A stretch of DNA of 64,000 nt. Source: Tritrichomonas musculus (lineage: Eukaryota; Parabasalia; Tritrichomonadida; Tritrichomonadidae). Under the pieces are notes generated by a model. The model saw only the letters and a list, made by a program, of their open reading frames with translations, had not been told where the DNA came from and searched no databases. The stretch covers positions 2,170,001-2,234,000 of the forward strand of contig JAPFFF010000010.1 of NCBI GenBank assembly GCA_039105265.1. The letters run 5' to 3'. Made by a program: the position numbers and the translations under genes. Shown here in pieces: positions 30,701 through 40,465 of this stretch; the stretch's first letter is position 1, and every line of letters begins with the position of its first letter.

Positions 30701-32418
30701 CTCAATCCGTATTCATGTGTTTGATCATCAGATGAAATAACACCAGGAAACAGCATCCTTGTTCTAATGTGCATTTCATGGGAGAGGACATGATCAGCAA
30801 CGACGTCATTCAAAAAGTTGCTATATATATAGGTTACATGGCGGTTATTTGGATATTCTCTTAAGAGATGCTTTATGTCAGTGTGTGTCTGATTTATTGA
30901 TGAAATTGCACGTTTTGTTGATTCATCAATTTCATTCAAATTACCTCGAATGATGACATCTAAAACGTGGCCAATTTTATGTTTAGTTGATTGGATTTCT
31001 TTCTTTAAATTTCCAATTTTGGACTTCAATTCAGACGTGAAATCTGTCTCTCTTTGCTTCATGATCATTCTTGATTGATCTTCAATGCAGCGAAAAGCAG
31101 AACCAGTATTCTCTTGCATTTTAATTGCCTTCAAAATGTACTTCAGCGTCTTCGTCTCTTCAGGATAAATCGCAATGAACTTCGCATAGACAAAGTAGAC
31201 ATATTGGTTACTTTTCCACTTTTCAATTCCGAGAAGAAAGAAGCTCAAATTAATGATGTTTGGATGTGAATTTTTAATTCCGCACGAAGCAAGTTGAAGA
31301 AAATGATTTGGTGTCTTAACGTACGAAAAAAAAACTGGATCTTCTTTGATTGAATCGAGAAGTGTCAGTTGTTTCACAGTGTAAGAACGAAGGATGAAGA
31401 AGTCCAAAATCAACATCATTGAGAAGAAAATTATAAAGGCGAATAAAATGGCCAATGAACCGTTTTTATTATTAATTATAAAAAGCATGTCAATTAAGGT
31501 GAAAACGGCTCCCGTTATTGATGATGATAAAACTAAATTTGACACAAAATCTTGAATAAAACCGCCTTTAATAAAAACTGAAAAAGCGGTTATTATATAC
31601 AAAATTATGTTGATCGAAAATAAAAAGATTTGAATGGTCTTATCAAAAACTGAACCTAAACTAAAACAAATATTAATTAGTATGTTACATATAAATATAA
31701 AATATTGTGGTTGGGAGGTGATGGAGGCCAATGAATTTGGCCTAAAAACTAAAGTTTGACTGTTCATAATTGACATAAAGAAAAAATTGAACCCAATGCA
31801 AATAAACGCTATTACTGAGATTGTAAGAAATCTAGGAAGTACCATAGTTGACCTAATCTTGGCAGAAGTTAAAAATGAAATGCCTGAAAATATTAAATAA
31901 AATAATATCGGATGGAAAAAATGACCAAATGTAGATTGGTATAAATATATAAGTATTGGTATAAATTTGGGTAATTTGGCAAATTTTTTGAAATAAATTG
32001 TTGAGATAATTATAATTATTATCATAAGGATTTGTATTACATCATATAATATTATAAAAATATAAGCAACTGACGTAATTTCAGATGGAGGAATAAGATA
32101 ATAAAAAATTGCTATCGCATTTATGGTTATTTGATCAATACTCCCTTTGATCCAAAAATTTGAATAGGCAGGGATGAAGCATGGAAGCAAAAATTGCATA
32201 ATTCGAATAACTGACATTATATTATGAACTATATTAAATGGCGGCGAAACAGAAAAGATATAATTAACTAGTTGAATAAAATCTTTCCGAAAAATTTTGA
32301 AAAAATTTTGCTTTTTAAGTCCATAAAAGTTCATCTCAGAAATGAAATAATCATTTTCGAAGCTGTGACTCGAACTGGAAGAGATAAGTTGCGAATTATA
32401 TAATTGATTTCCTTCCAT
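27784..32418 (-). CDS. Multi-membrane PAS adenylate/guanylate cyclase
   Basis: 1544 residues from the first ATG (32418); the frame is open a few codons further upstream without an ATG. It contains an N-terminal cluster of about nine or ten membrane segments (residues about 60-350), a soluble helical region, membrane segments near 640, 880, 955 and 1150 with extracellular-type loops between, a PAS domain at about 1215-1325 (NAIMYANQDMIILSANEACK) and a class III cyclase domain at about 1363-1544. Metal-binding Asp are present in ILFSDIVSF and CIGDCYM. The base-recognition positions are Lys (KIKCIGD) and Glu (TFEILG), closer to adenylate than guanylate cyclase (which has Glu and Cys). The transition-state Asn is present (AINRAQQM), but the usual Arg four residues on is Gln. 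This is the classic trichomonad cyclase architecture; it probably makes cAMP at the plasma membrane. Confidence 0.85.
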   Translation of the reverse strand: MEGNQLYNSQLISSSSSHSFENDYFISEMNFYGLKKQNFFKIFRKDFIQLVNYIFSVSPPFNIVHNIMSVIRIMQFLLPCFIPAYSNFWIKGSIDQITINAIAIFYYLIPPSEITSVAYIFIILYDVIQILMIIIIIISTIYFKKFAKLPKFIPILIYLYQSTFGHFFHPILFYLIFSGISFLTSAKIRSTMVLPRFLTISVIAFICIGFNFFFMSIMNSQTLVFRPNSLASITSQPQYFIFICNILINICFSLGSVFDKTIQIFLFSINIILYIITAFSVFIKGGFIQDFVSNLVLSSSITGAVFTLIDMLFIINNKNGSLAILFAFIIFFSMMLILDFFILRSYTVKQLTLLDSIKEDPVFFSYVKTPNHFLQLASCGIKNSHPNIINLSFFLLGIEKWKSNQYVYFVYAKFIAIYPEETKTLKYILKAIKMQENTGSAFRCIEDQSRMIMKQRETDFTSELKSKIGNLKKEIQSTKHKIGHVLDVIIRGNLNEIDESTKRAISSINQTHTDIKHLLREYPNNRHVTYIYSNFLNDVVADHVLSHEMHIRTRMLFPGVISSDDQTHEYGLRTFPNLPKAIDTQREQQPALISSTAEITQIDLESKIDDHQRNLDQIAGIKMNIEDLRIPSIYGTKIIRILVSLIIFVLPCIIGLILIQWYTRKLQRPLDFIGSLSMLRALAYQVIGFSLRYVGESLGFFPIYTNVTREPPSNFGSTWDTKKQLEFIVQATTKALQDFDSFRMFEEDNYYINQAQNLIFQNTVPYRFFTSPTNFTDSNISIQAAILDYTIQQKVVLTVSKIEPSLIDTGVILNPINNAYSVSMNTRDALDLMIAYIANNYEHVKKVGKIILIVLITLTLLAYLITLFIELKWINSNKQETYQCLFSLPKNIVSELAENLDTKKSDNQAEEMNKQDENILKIFNSGMSSENSLSDVLLIIAGTILIIVLAISASILFIHLVNKLTESVKNSAPHIYYLQSAYTNYLSSLNYLHIILYEFGGYPVKTINYSYAKERMMYNFERGDYYYHFLNSGGPQLSEVPFKKFVEGIKNASLNNCTISTAEKTDLMSIFECSPVDMTIVLFEPIIKYSFSPYEKGIIDSLNPKDPYYLSLWVNLISPIYELFFEPLHNQIVPSINQDLKTINGQFVPIIVFFLILVILIEIIIYFRIMFIEDHIRSVLLLLLHCKPTTIFSSMKITRILAGDFSTQQSDTLERNSAFFDTVVTSLPNAIMYANQDMIILSANEACKRTFGDDHLVGKSIKDFFMSDKFIGHVENLFASVESNPTEEITYKTNANSELILKTTSMIACGKFVITCRNVTQSHNYNTLILEEKQNSDKLLSTILPPSLVSRVQEGEKNISFSVQSASILFSDIVSFTPWCSSLPEETVMSTLNILFKRFDSILVTKPTMTKIKCIGDCYMAAGGIFAEINQPAVHAKDVVSFGLQSIKEVLLINDEIHQNLKIRVGVNTGGPIVAGVLGIGKPTFEILGPAINRAQQMEQNGFPMKVHISSAVYELICGSNFKICNRRQIECKNEMVETYLVEP

Positions 32419-32436
32419 TTGAATGTAAGTATTCAA

Positions 32437-32982
32437 TTTTTTTTATTTTATAAAATTTGAAAGAAAATAAAAATAAAATTTTTATATCAATCATTAATTT
32501 TTGGATTAAAAATTGAATGAATGAACTTAATCAAAGAATAAAATATATTTTGGATAATAATTTTTTTTGAAAAAAATATAAACGTTTATATTTTCAATAA
32601 GATGTATGAAAAAGTTTAAATAATTTTTGAGAACAAATTTTGTTCACCTATTCAAATTTTTTAATCGTTTTTTACTAAAAAACCGATAAAATTGCAATCA
32701 ATTTTTTGTTTTGATATATTTGGTAATAGTAGAGAAAAAACTGAACTAAACTTTGAATTCTTTTTTGAGTATTTTCAAGTTGCACCTACTCTTTCATTTC
32801 TTTAAATAATTCAAAAAAATTGGATAAATATTGAAATTACAAATGTTAGTACAAATAAAGGAGTGTTTTATACTATCATGATATAAAGTTATGTAATGTA
32901 GAAATATTCATGATAAAAGGCATATTTTATTTATATAATACTATGCTTCTTTTATTGATTTATTTTTTTTAAAAAAAAAAAC
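32437..32982. other. Intergenic region, nothing recognised
   Basis: A+T-rich; no protein-like frame or repeats of note. The A-run just before the tRNA (32971-32981) serves as a T-run terminator on the minus strand. Confidence 0.5.
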
Positions 32983-33052
32983 TCGCTGGCCGGGAATCGG
33001 ACCCGGGTCACAGGAACGACAATCCTACATGATACCATTACACTACCAGCGA
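32983..33052 (-). tRNA. tRNA-Asp (GTC)
   Basis: The minus strand folds into a full cloverleaf. The 7-bp acceptor TCGCTGG/CCAGCGA is perfect, the anticodon stem TAGGA/TCCTG encloses loop TTGTCGT (anticodon GTC), the variable loop has 4 nt, and T stem CCGGG/CCCGG is perfect with loop TCCGATT. The T loop has C instead of the near-universal T at position 55. The gene is intronless and followed directly by a T-run typical of RNA polymerase III termination. Confidence 0.9.
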
Positions 33053-33650
33053 CTCCGTTCTTTTAAAAAGATAGATTTCTATAATAAACAATTGTTTTAA
33101 TTATTCACAAAATTATATTGATTTACATCATTTATGTTAATAAGATGTAAAATTTAATAACTTATCAAAATTTGGTTGTTTCAAAGATGAGTATTCCATA
33201 TAGTCAAATGTTTTTATTTTTTCAATCTAACAAATATGTATGGTGAATCCATAGGCTTTGATTTCATGACCACAGTTTTTTTATAATTCTCTAACGCATC
33301 TGGCAAAACAAATAAAAAGCATATAATGAAGATATCTGAATTCTTTTATTAATTTCCGAAATGTTTATTTTTTCTGATTTAGCAATTAACCAAAAAATTA
33401 GATTGTATTCTTTACTTCTAGCTATCGTGTTAAAGAATAATTAACAAAAATTATCTGAATGAACCATTTTCTATTAATCATTTGTTCTTCTGAAAAAGTT
33501 TGAATCATCTTTCTTAAAAAGTTTGAGTTTTATATTAAGAAAACTTGAATGAAAGCTCGGAATATAAAGTCCGGAGTACGATGGCTAATTTATTACAAAA
33601 TATTGTATAGAAAAAATAAATTAATAATAAATAAAAAAGAGATTTTTTAA
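33053..33650. other. Intergenic region, nothing recognised
   Basis: A+T-rich, no protein-like frames, no repeats of note. Confidence 0.5.
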
Positions 33651-34253
33651 TTATTGATCAGGTTGTTGACCATCATGAGCCTTCCATTGGCATTCAAGAA
33701 TTTGCATATTGGAAAACACTGCTTTAAAGGATGAATCTTCTGGTGAACAAGCATAAATGCCAAATTTAATTTTTCCTTTTCCTTCATGCAAGTGGCAAAC
33801 TCTCATTTGACTAAATTCTTTTCCATCATTTGAGCATTCAATACAATAATCATCTTCTCTGCGGCTGAGCCTGTACCACATTGTTTTAATAGAGGCATCA
33901 ATTGCTGTTGTTGCCCAATCTGAATAGCCATGGTTTGTAACAACACTTCCTAAATGCTGGAATTTTTCATTTTCATATTCTATTGATCCTTTTAACCAGT
34001 TTTCACTGTCAAGATACATGACAATACCGCATTGATCGAAACGGTGATGGCTTTCTGTGAAATCAGTTTTGACAACAAAACTGAAAAATTTTTCTTCTGT
34101 TTCCATTTGAAGAACTGGTGCATTATCGTTTTGAAAATGATAATATGTTCTTTGCCACAAGTCTGTATGAGGATTTGTGACAATTTCAATTGTATCCTGA
34201 TTGATTTTGTAACTTTTTGGTTTTCTTGTCCATGAAAATTTTGTTAAATCCAT
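33651..34253 (-). CDS. DUF1349-family protein (concanavalin-like fold)
   Basis: A 200-residue protein without signal peptide or membrane segments. The order WTRKPKSYKINQDTIEIVTN, DLWQRTYYHFQNDNAPVLQM, FDQCGIVMYLDSENWLKGSI, SDWATTAIDASIKTMWYRLS and KIKFGIYACSPEDSSFKAVF follows the DUF1349 family (YtaB-like bacterial proteins, fungal proteins related to 'regulation of enolase'). The length is as usual for a single-domain member. The fold is a beta-sandwich; the ligand is unknown. The family is mainly bacterial and fungal, so lateral acquisition is possible. A TCATT initiator-like motif lies 20-24 bases upstream (34273-34277, minus strand). Confidence 0.8.
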   Translation of the reverse strand: MDLTKFSWTRKPKSYKINQDTIEIVTNPHTDLWQRTYYHFQNDNAPVLQMETEEKFFSFVVKTDFTESHHRFDQCGIVMYLDSENWLKGSIEYENEKFQHLGSVVTNHGYSDWATTAIDASIKTMWYRLSRREDDYCIECSNDGKEFSQMRVCHLHEGKGKIKFGIYACSPEDSSFKAVFSNMQILECQWKAHDGQQPDQ

Positions 34254-35213
34254 CTTTTCTTACCAAGAAAAAAATGATCTGAAAATTGAATGGAATTAAC
34301 TGAAAGTGTAGAAAAGTGTACATCCAGCAAAAAGCATTCAATTTTTTTTCAATATATATATATTATTTGATATAAACATATCTGCATTGTAAATATATTC
34401 CATTTATTACAGCTTGGGATGTGTTCTATTGAATCTCCAAAATAAGATTTTTCTATTTGAAAAGGTTAGGGAATTGTAACTTTTTCTATTTGTTTTTGGT
34501 TAAATTTCAAAAGCTTTCTTTTTTTTCTGAAACGTAGTCTTTCATAAACATAAAGGGTAGGGATGTCAATGGAGATTATTTTTAAATTTTTGGAGCATTA
34601 TTCCATCTTTGTGGATGCTTTTAAGTATTACAGATTTGAATGATAAATGATCGATTTGGAATATATAAACTTTTTTTTATTTAATTCCTATGCAAAGGGA
34701 TCAAAGTTTTTTATTGATTATCTCACCAATTCACCTCCAGATATTATTATTTTTGTAAGTTATTAATAAATGAGTATACTTCTTTCAAAAAACAATCACA
34801 TATAGTTTTATCTGGTGTTCGCTTCTACAACAAAAGATTTTAACCAAATTCTTTTGCTTATTTAGATGCATTAATCAATGTTCGCATACTTGGGTTTATT
34901 TTTCATCATAATAATCAATATTTTTAGGAGATAAAAGTTTTGAAATTAAAGTTTTTTAAATGTTAATATTTCTTATTGAAACTGAAGTTTTATTTTTCTA
35001 TCAAAAAGTTATAATTACTTATCAAATTCAATTAATTATCCTTTTTATCTTTGAATCAATTCTGAAATTTTCTAACATTTTATAAATTTCCATATTTTTT
35101 TTTTCAATTACCTCTCAGAAATTTGTATTAAAGATAATTGTAAAAAAATAAATATGAAATAAAAGAAAAATGAATTTTAAAATATCATTTTCATACGATA
35201 AACGTTTAAATAT
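34254..35213. other. Divergent intergenic region
   Basis: It separates the minus-strand DUF1349 gene from the plus-strand transporter. It is A+T-rich with no gene recognised. TCATTTTCATACG (35185-35197) before the transporter start is a candidate initiator. Confidence 0.4.
34273..34277 (-). promoter_or_regulatory. Initiator-like TCATT before the DUF1349 gene
   Basis: Minus-strand TCATTTTTTC about 20 bases before the ATG, matching TCAY(T/A). Positional evidence only. Confidence 0.4.
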
Positions 35214-36572
35214 ATGACTACAAAAGATCCAGAGAACTTATCAAGCGAATCCGTTAAAGATTCAATTAATTGTGGCTCAGAATTAGAAGAAATTTATGAC
35301 GAAAACAGCTCATCTAAAACCCAAAAAGAAGGAATTGACAAAGATGAAGAAGTTACTCAAGTAAAAGAATTACCATTTTTCAATACTCTCATGAACTTAT
35401 TAAATTGTCTTCTTGGAGCAGGAATTCTTAGTGTTCCAAATTCATTTAATTCAGCAGGCATTGCCGTTTCAATTGTATTTATTTGTTTTATTGCTGTTTT
35501 GTCCTATTTTGCCTCAATGATAAATGTCAAGCTAAATCTCAAATATCAATGTCAAGGTTTTGATGAATTAGTTGAAAAAATAATGGGAAAGGGAGGAAGT
35601 ATAACCTATTCTATTATTGTTTTATTCTTCAACTTTGCATCAATGCTTGCATATTTAATTATTGGTGGAGATACAATTATATCTTGGATGGCATTCGCAG
35701 GAATTGATATTAGTCATTTTGTATACAGATTAATTATGATATTTATCTACTCAATACTTATTCCAATTCCTTTAATGATACCTAAGAATTTATTCTTTTT
35801 AAGTATCTTTTCAACAGCAGCAATTTTCATGGTTATTTTTTATATTGTTGCAGTTATTGTCAAGACAGCCCAACTCATACCACAATATGGAATTTCACCA
35901 ACGGTTGTTGTAGCCAAAATTGACATGTCAATATTTTCAGCAATTGGTGTCTATGCATTAACATTTGCATTGCCATGCGTTGTTATTCCAACATTGAAGC
36001 CGTTTTCAAAAGATTACACAAAGAGACGAAATGTTGTATTAACAACGTTTTGTATTTGTGTGTTTTTAACGATTTTCCCATCAATTTTGATGTATCTGAT
36101 ATTTGGTCAATATGCAGATGGAAATATTTTGAATTCATTTCCGTCGAATGATATATTATTTACAATTGTTAGAGCTGGTTTCTTTATTATTGTCAGTACT
36201 TCATTTCCTGTCCTCGGAAAAGCATCAATGAGTAACTGGTCACAACTTATATACAAACAAAATCATCCAAACGATTTAACAAATGGAAAATATTTCATTG
36301 TTCTCTTCTTGTCAGCAATATTTCCATTGGTTGTCGCAATGCTGTTGCCACAATGTAAACCAGCTGTTTCTGTTGGTGGCGCTCTTGGTGGTTGCTTGGT
36401 TAGTTTCATGTTCCCGTCGGTTTTATTGATCATTTCGAATGGAGATGGATTTAAGAATCCAATTAACGTACTTTGCCTAATATTTGCAATATTTGGTGGA
36501 GCAATGGCAGTGATTTCAACATATCAATCAATACTCGAAGCAATTGATGCTTTCAAATCAGCACCAATGTAA
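35214..36572 (+). CDS. Amino-acid transporter, AAAP/SLC38 type (Aa_trans)
   Basis: 452 residues: an acidic cytosolic N-terminus (about 1-55, rich in E, D, S, K) followed by about eleven membrane segments. The first carries NTLMNLLNCLLGAGILSVPN, the signature of the amino acid/auxin permease family ('N...GAGILSLP'). Later segments include SIIVLFFNFASMLAYLIIGG, IGVYALTFALPCVVIPTLKP ('F.F.C....P...EL' position) and AVSVGGALGGCLVSFMFPSV. It probably imports neutral amino acids across plasma or lysosomal membrane, important because trichomonads are amino-acid auxotrophs. Substrate cannot be read from sequence. Confidence 0.85.
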   Translation: MTTKDPENLSSESVKDSINCGSELEEIYDENSSSKTQKEGIDKDEEVTQVKELPFFNTLMNLLNCLLGAGILSVPNSFNSAGIAVSIVFICFIAVLSYFASMINVKLNLKYQCQGFDELVEKIMGKGGSITYSIIVLFFNFASMLAYLIIGGDTIISWMAFAGIDISHFVYRLIMIFIYSILIPIPLMIPKNLFFLSIFSTAAIFMVIFYIVAVIVKTAQLIPQYGISPTVVVAKIDMSIFSAIGVYALTFALPCVVIPTLKPFSKDYTKRRNVVLTTFCICVFLTIFPSILMYLIFGQYADGNILNSFPSNDILFTIVRAGFFIIVSTSFPVLGKASMSNWSQLIYKQNHPNDLTNGKYFIVLFLSAIFPLVVAMLLPQCKPAVSVGGALGGCLVSFMFPSVLLIISNGDGFKNPINVLCLIFAIFGGAMAVISTYQSILEAIDAFKSAPM

Positions 36573-37009
36573 ATTTTTGTAATAAAGTTTTATATCATAG
36601 TAAAATTTTTAATTTTATTTGAGTTTTAAAAATCAAATTGAAATGAAAAGAGAATTTTGAAACCTACCCACTGTCAAACTGAGGAAACTCACTTGAATAA
36701 TCAAATAAAAATTTAATTTCAAAAAGTTGCAGTAAAACGGTTTAATATTTGGTGGCCAAATATGGATAGAAAAAATAATAAATTTATCTTACTAAATAAA
36801 CAATAAAATTAAAATATAACATATATTATAATAAAAAAAATATAAATTTATACATATGTTCAATGTTATGAATGTATAGCATGTCTCTAATATTGAAAAT
36901 TACACTTTTTGATGTTTTCTTTAATATATGAACCATTGTTCATCTATGGGTCAACCCTTTCAATCATATGTAATTATTTAAAAATGGTTCTTTTATTTAG
37001 GTGGAAACA
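36573..37009. other. Intergenic region, nothing recognised
   Basis: A+T-rich and without gene-like frames. Confidence 0.4.
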
Positions 37010-37260
37010 AGGAGAATCTGGTTCTTTTATTGACCAAAAAAATTGAAATCATTGCTAATCTGGACAAAGGAAACCCTACAAGTGTCCTTGACAATGGAAT
37101 CATCAATATCGCATCAACACAAGATAGTAATTGTAGTGATTATCATGCCCAAAATGCTATTTATTTCGATAACACGAATGGATGCTTTAATTCCATCATC
37201 ACAGCCAACTCATATCTCATTGTTGATTTCAAGGATAGAAAAGTGAAGTCTTCTTTATTT
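37010..37260 (+). pseudogene. F5/8C-domain fragment of a BTB-F5/8C gene
   Basis: The frame contains LDNGIINIASTQDSNCSDYH, AQNAIYFDNTNGCFNSIITA and NSYLIVDFKDRKVKSS. It aligns with the discoidin part of the paralogues, for example GAVEITQSSFRSSGE and NSWLMYDFKDRKVKPSHYSI in the genes at 22032 and 54104. The similarity stops at both sides: no BTB region upstream, and the frame ends in hydrophobic low-complexity sequence. It is a truncated duplicate. Confidence 0.65.
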
Positions 37261-37370
37261 TCAGTGATATCTTTTTTTCTGCTTAAACTTTTGGTTACCT
37301 TTTATATTATTTTTTATTTGTTATATGATATTTGATGTAAAGCTTATATATCTTTTTATGATAATTTGCA

Positions 37371-37372
<2 letters not shown>

Positions 37373-37402
<30 letters not shown>
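37373..37402. repeat. Poly-T tract
   Basis: About 30 consecutive T, one of several long A/T homopolymers in the window (also near 11181, 42818, 49307 and 57386). Confidence 0.9.
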
Positions 37403-37403
<1 letters not shown>

Positions 37404-37528
37404 ATTTCCTTGGAATTCAAAAAAGAAGCAGATTAATAAAATAGCACAAAAGAAATCAGCTAAAAGAGTCAATTCTTGTATTCAAAAAGTCAGAAATGAG
37501 ATGATTTGAAACTTTTTGAAATATACGA

Positions 37529-37533
37529 TCATT
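37529..37533 (+). promoter_or_regulatory. Initiator-like TCATT before the ankyrin gene
   Basis: TCATTTTTTTAGATA ends just before the ATG at 37544; it matches TCAY(T/A). Confidence 0.45.
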
Positions 37534-37543
37534 TTTTTAGATA

Positions 37544-39820
37544 ATGTCTCTAGAAGATAATGAACTTTCGAAATATTTAAAACAGTTGCAATCTTTTCAA
37601 GACCTCTTTCAAGCATTTTTTGATGGTGATGATGATAAGAATTTTCAAGCTTTACTAAATTTTTTTGAAAATGCAAAAGTTTTCCAAGAGAAGAAAAAAT
37701 TTATTACAGCATTAGGTTTTATTTCCAGATTTTCAAGCAATCATCACCGATCATCCAACTTTGTAAGCAAAATTGATAAAATATTATCACAATTTCAGCC
37801 TTTCTGTCAACAACATTGTACTAACACAGAAATATTCGATATTTTTAAAGAAAACAAGCTAATTCTTCTCATATTATTTAACAAAAAGATACTTTTACCA
37901 GATACTGAAATATATTCCATTATTACCAGTGATTCATACAAGAAAAGAAACTATCCAGAGTATTTTTATAAAGAATTTCAATTTCTCAAAGAAGACCAAT
38001 CGCAATCCTCCAACATTTCAGAAGATAATGATGAAAAGCGTCAACTTGGTGAGAATGACAATTTGCTATGCACCTTAATTCGCAAAGATGACTTTGATCA
38101 ATTTATACAATATCTCAAGCAATTCAAATTTGACTCCAGCACAAAAATAGAGGCCTCAATATATGAAACAAATCCTTTTTTGATTGAAAAAGTTCCAACG
38201 ATAATTGAATATGCCTCATTTTTCGGTTCTATTCAAATTATCCGTTATTTGATATGCAATAACATTCCATTTACAGAAAAATGCTGGCTTTATTCCATTC
38301 ATTCCAAGAACTACGAATTGATTCATTTGCTTGAAGAACAAAACGTTGAGCCAGAAAACGGCGGTTACACTGAATGTCTTCTTGAAAGCATCAGGTGTCA
38401 TCACAACGAGATAGCTGATTATATTTTGAATAACAAGATCAGCAATAATGACAATGACTTGAAAAAAACGTTCTCAATTGAATCCGTTAAATATCACAAT
38501 TATTACTTCATTCCAAACGACTATGAGTACATCACTTCAAATCCGCAATTCATGGTCACAATGTGTGAAGAACGGTACTATGAATTTGTGCACACGTTGC
38601 TGCACATGCGGGTTGGACCAGGAATTCTCTGTTCATGTGTTGATGCCACTTTTGGCTCAGATACAAAAAACACGTTATTTTGTGCTGTTAAGAATAACGA
38701 CATTGAAATGGTGAAAGTTTTGATGACCAGTGAAACATTCAATACGTATGGCAAGTCAACAATCACAAGGGAAGTTGACAACAGTGATGGTGTCGATGAT
38801 ATCTACATTTACAAAGATAGTAAAACCGCTCTTTATTTGGCCGTTGAAAATAGATACTACGACATTGTCAAGTTACTTTTGTCTTCTTCTATTGGTATCA
38901 ATATAAATGAGGAGTCTGAGTTGAGTTGTGCACATAAAGGGCACCTTGAAGAGACCAAAGACAAAGAGGAAAAGTGTCCAATTCATTTGGCCGTTGAAAA
39001 CGGAGATGGCAAAATGTTGGAGTTATTGTTGGCATCGAATGACATCGATATTAATATTGAGTGTAAATCTGTCAAGGATGTTGAGAAGCCTTATGTTTAC
39101 ATTTCAAACCAGGTTGAGAAGAAGACGCCTTTGATAGTGGCGGTTGATAAAGAGAACGTTTGTGCTGTCAAACTGTTGTTGGCACAGAAAAAAATTGACG
39201 TTAATAAAAAGAGCTCGCTGAAGTATGACAAAAAACTTGATGGATTCGATTATGATGAAGACAATCAAGGAAACGAAGAAGAAGAGCAAAAAGACGATAA
39301 TGAAAGAGACAAGTATGTGAGGAGTAAAAAAACCGCCCTTCATTTGGCCGTTGAAAAAGGTAACATTGAAATTGTAAAATTACTTTTGAATCATTGTAAA
39401 ATCGACGTCAATTGCAGAGAGAAGTATGTTTTAATCAAGCCTCTCTTGAAGATCTATACACAGAAGACAGCCTTGCAAATTGCAATTGAAAAGAAAAGAA
39501 TAGATATCGTTGAATTGTTACTTGAAAAAAGGTCAATTTCAATCAATGAAAGAATCCCTTATAAATTTGACAAGGACCCAAAAACTTGCCCTAAATACGA
39601 TGAAGACGGAAATGAAATTTATGATAAATCGGAAGGGAAGCATATCGATTCGCTGAAGACACCTTTGCATGTGGCTGTTCTAGTTGGTTGCGTTGATATT
39701 ATAAAATTATTATTGAATCAAAAGTATATCGATTGCAATATTGATGACGGGCAAGGAAAATTGCCAATTGACTATACAGATGATCCCATAATTAAAGAAT
39801 TGTTTCCAAAAAGTGAATAA
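37544..39820 (+). CDS. DUF3447 / ankyrin-repeat protein
   Basis: 758 residues. An N-terminal helical region (1-200) is followed by the DUF3447 region common in trichomonads (about 205-330: IIEYASFFGSIQIIRYL, CWLYSIHSKNYELIHLLEEQ, SIRCHHNEIADYIL). Then come ankyrin repeats to the end (about 345-750). The ankyrin units are spaced by charged inserts, e.g. KTALYLAVENRYYDIVKLLL, KTALHLAVEKGNIEIVKLLL and KTPLHVAVLVGCVDIIKLLL, separated by 20-40 residue D/E/K-rich loops such as the one near residue 575. No signal peptide or membrane segment. It is probably a cytosolic scaffold; partners unknown. A decayed relative lies at 18560-19530. Confidence 0.85.
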   Translation: MSLEDNELSKYLKQLQSFQDLFQAFFDGDDDKNFQALLNFFENAKVFQEKKKFITALGFISRFSSNHHRSSNFVSKIDKILSQFQPFCQQHCTNTEIFDIFKENKLILLILFNKKILLPDTEIYSIITSDSYKKRNYPEYFYKEFQFLKEDQSQSSNISEDNDEKRQLGENDNLLCTLIRKDDFDQFIQYLKQFKFDSSTKIEASIYETNPFLIEKVPTIIEYASFFGSIQIIRYLICNNIPFTEKCWLYSIHSKNYELIHLLEEQNVEPENGGYTECLLESIRCHHNEIADYILNNKISNNDNDLKKTFSIESVKYHNYYFIPNDYEYITSNPQFMVTMCEERYYEFVHTLLHMRVGPGILCSCVDATFGSDTKNTLFCAVKNNDIEMVKVLMTSETFNTYGKSTITREVDNSDGVDDIYIYKDSKTALYLAVENRYYDIVKLLLSSSIGININEESELSCAHKGHLEETKDKEEKCPIHLAVENGDGKMLELLLASNDIDINIECKSVKDVEKPYVYISNQVEKKTPLIVAVDKENVCAVKLLLAQKKIDVNKKSSLKYDKKLDGFDYDEDNQGNEEEEQKDDNERDKYVRSKKTALHLAVEKGNIEIVKLLLNHCKIDVNCREKYVLIKPLLKIYTQKTALQIAIEKKRIDIVELLLEKRSISINERIPYKFDKDPKTCPKYDEDGNEIYDKSEGKHIDSLKTPLHVAVLVGCVDIIKLLLNQKYIDCNIDDGQGKLPIDYTDDPIIKELFPKSE

Positions 39821-40465
39821 ATAATTTAAAACTACTTTATTTATTTGTTTTAATTCTTTCTGTTTAATATTGAGATATATATATAAAGTAAGATTCAAAA
39901 GGCTTGGGACAAACTTTTTCAATACGTAAAGGTCAAAATTACTCATTTTAAAGGTCAATAAGTCCCAAGTAGAATGCAAGATTTTCAGAGAAACATTGAA
40001 AAAAAAAATTGAATATTGTCCCAAGCATTTTGAATCCAACTTTATTTTAAAATTTATTCAAATTGGTTTTCTGAAAAAGTTGATATTTTTATTCAAAAAA
40101 TGATATAATTACTTTATTATCATTTCATAATAATCGTATTCATAATAATCGTATTCATAATTATCGAATTATAAATCATTTTAAAAAAAATGATATTTTT
40201 TGAAAAAAACTTATTCTGATTTATTCAATTTCATAATATTATTAATTTTATTTAATAAATATATATATCATCAAATATAAAATATAATATAACTTATTAA
40301 CTTAATTATAAATATAAAAAATATAAAATATTACAATTTTTATAAAATTACATATGGATAAATGAATTTTTATATTCAACCAGAATCCATAATTCTATTT
40401 AAATTTCTATTCATTTCAAAATTAAATGAAAATATCGTAATTTTAAAATCATAATTTTTTTTGGT
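39821..40465. other. Intergenic region with a miniature inverted-repeat element
   Basis: It contains the 145-bp element at 39892-40036, short tandem copies of CATAATAATCGTATT (about 40128-40160) and otherwise A+T-rich sequence. TCATAATTTTTT (40450-40461) before the start of the transporter is a possible initiator. Confidence 0.5.
39892..40036. mobile_element. 145-bp MITE-like inverted repeat
   Basis: GATTCAAAAGGCTTGGGACA on the left and TGTCCCAAGCATTTTGAATC on the right, one mismatch in 20. An internal pair of AAGGTCAA words is also present. Target duplication unclear. It overlaps a minus-strand chance frame. Confidence 0.55.

Noticed and set aside
37030-37335. 101-residue ORF as an intact gene
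   Set aside because: It is a truncated F5/8C fragment followed by low-complexity sequence, without BTB or BACK parts.
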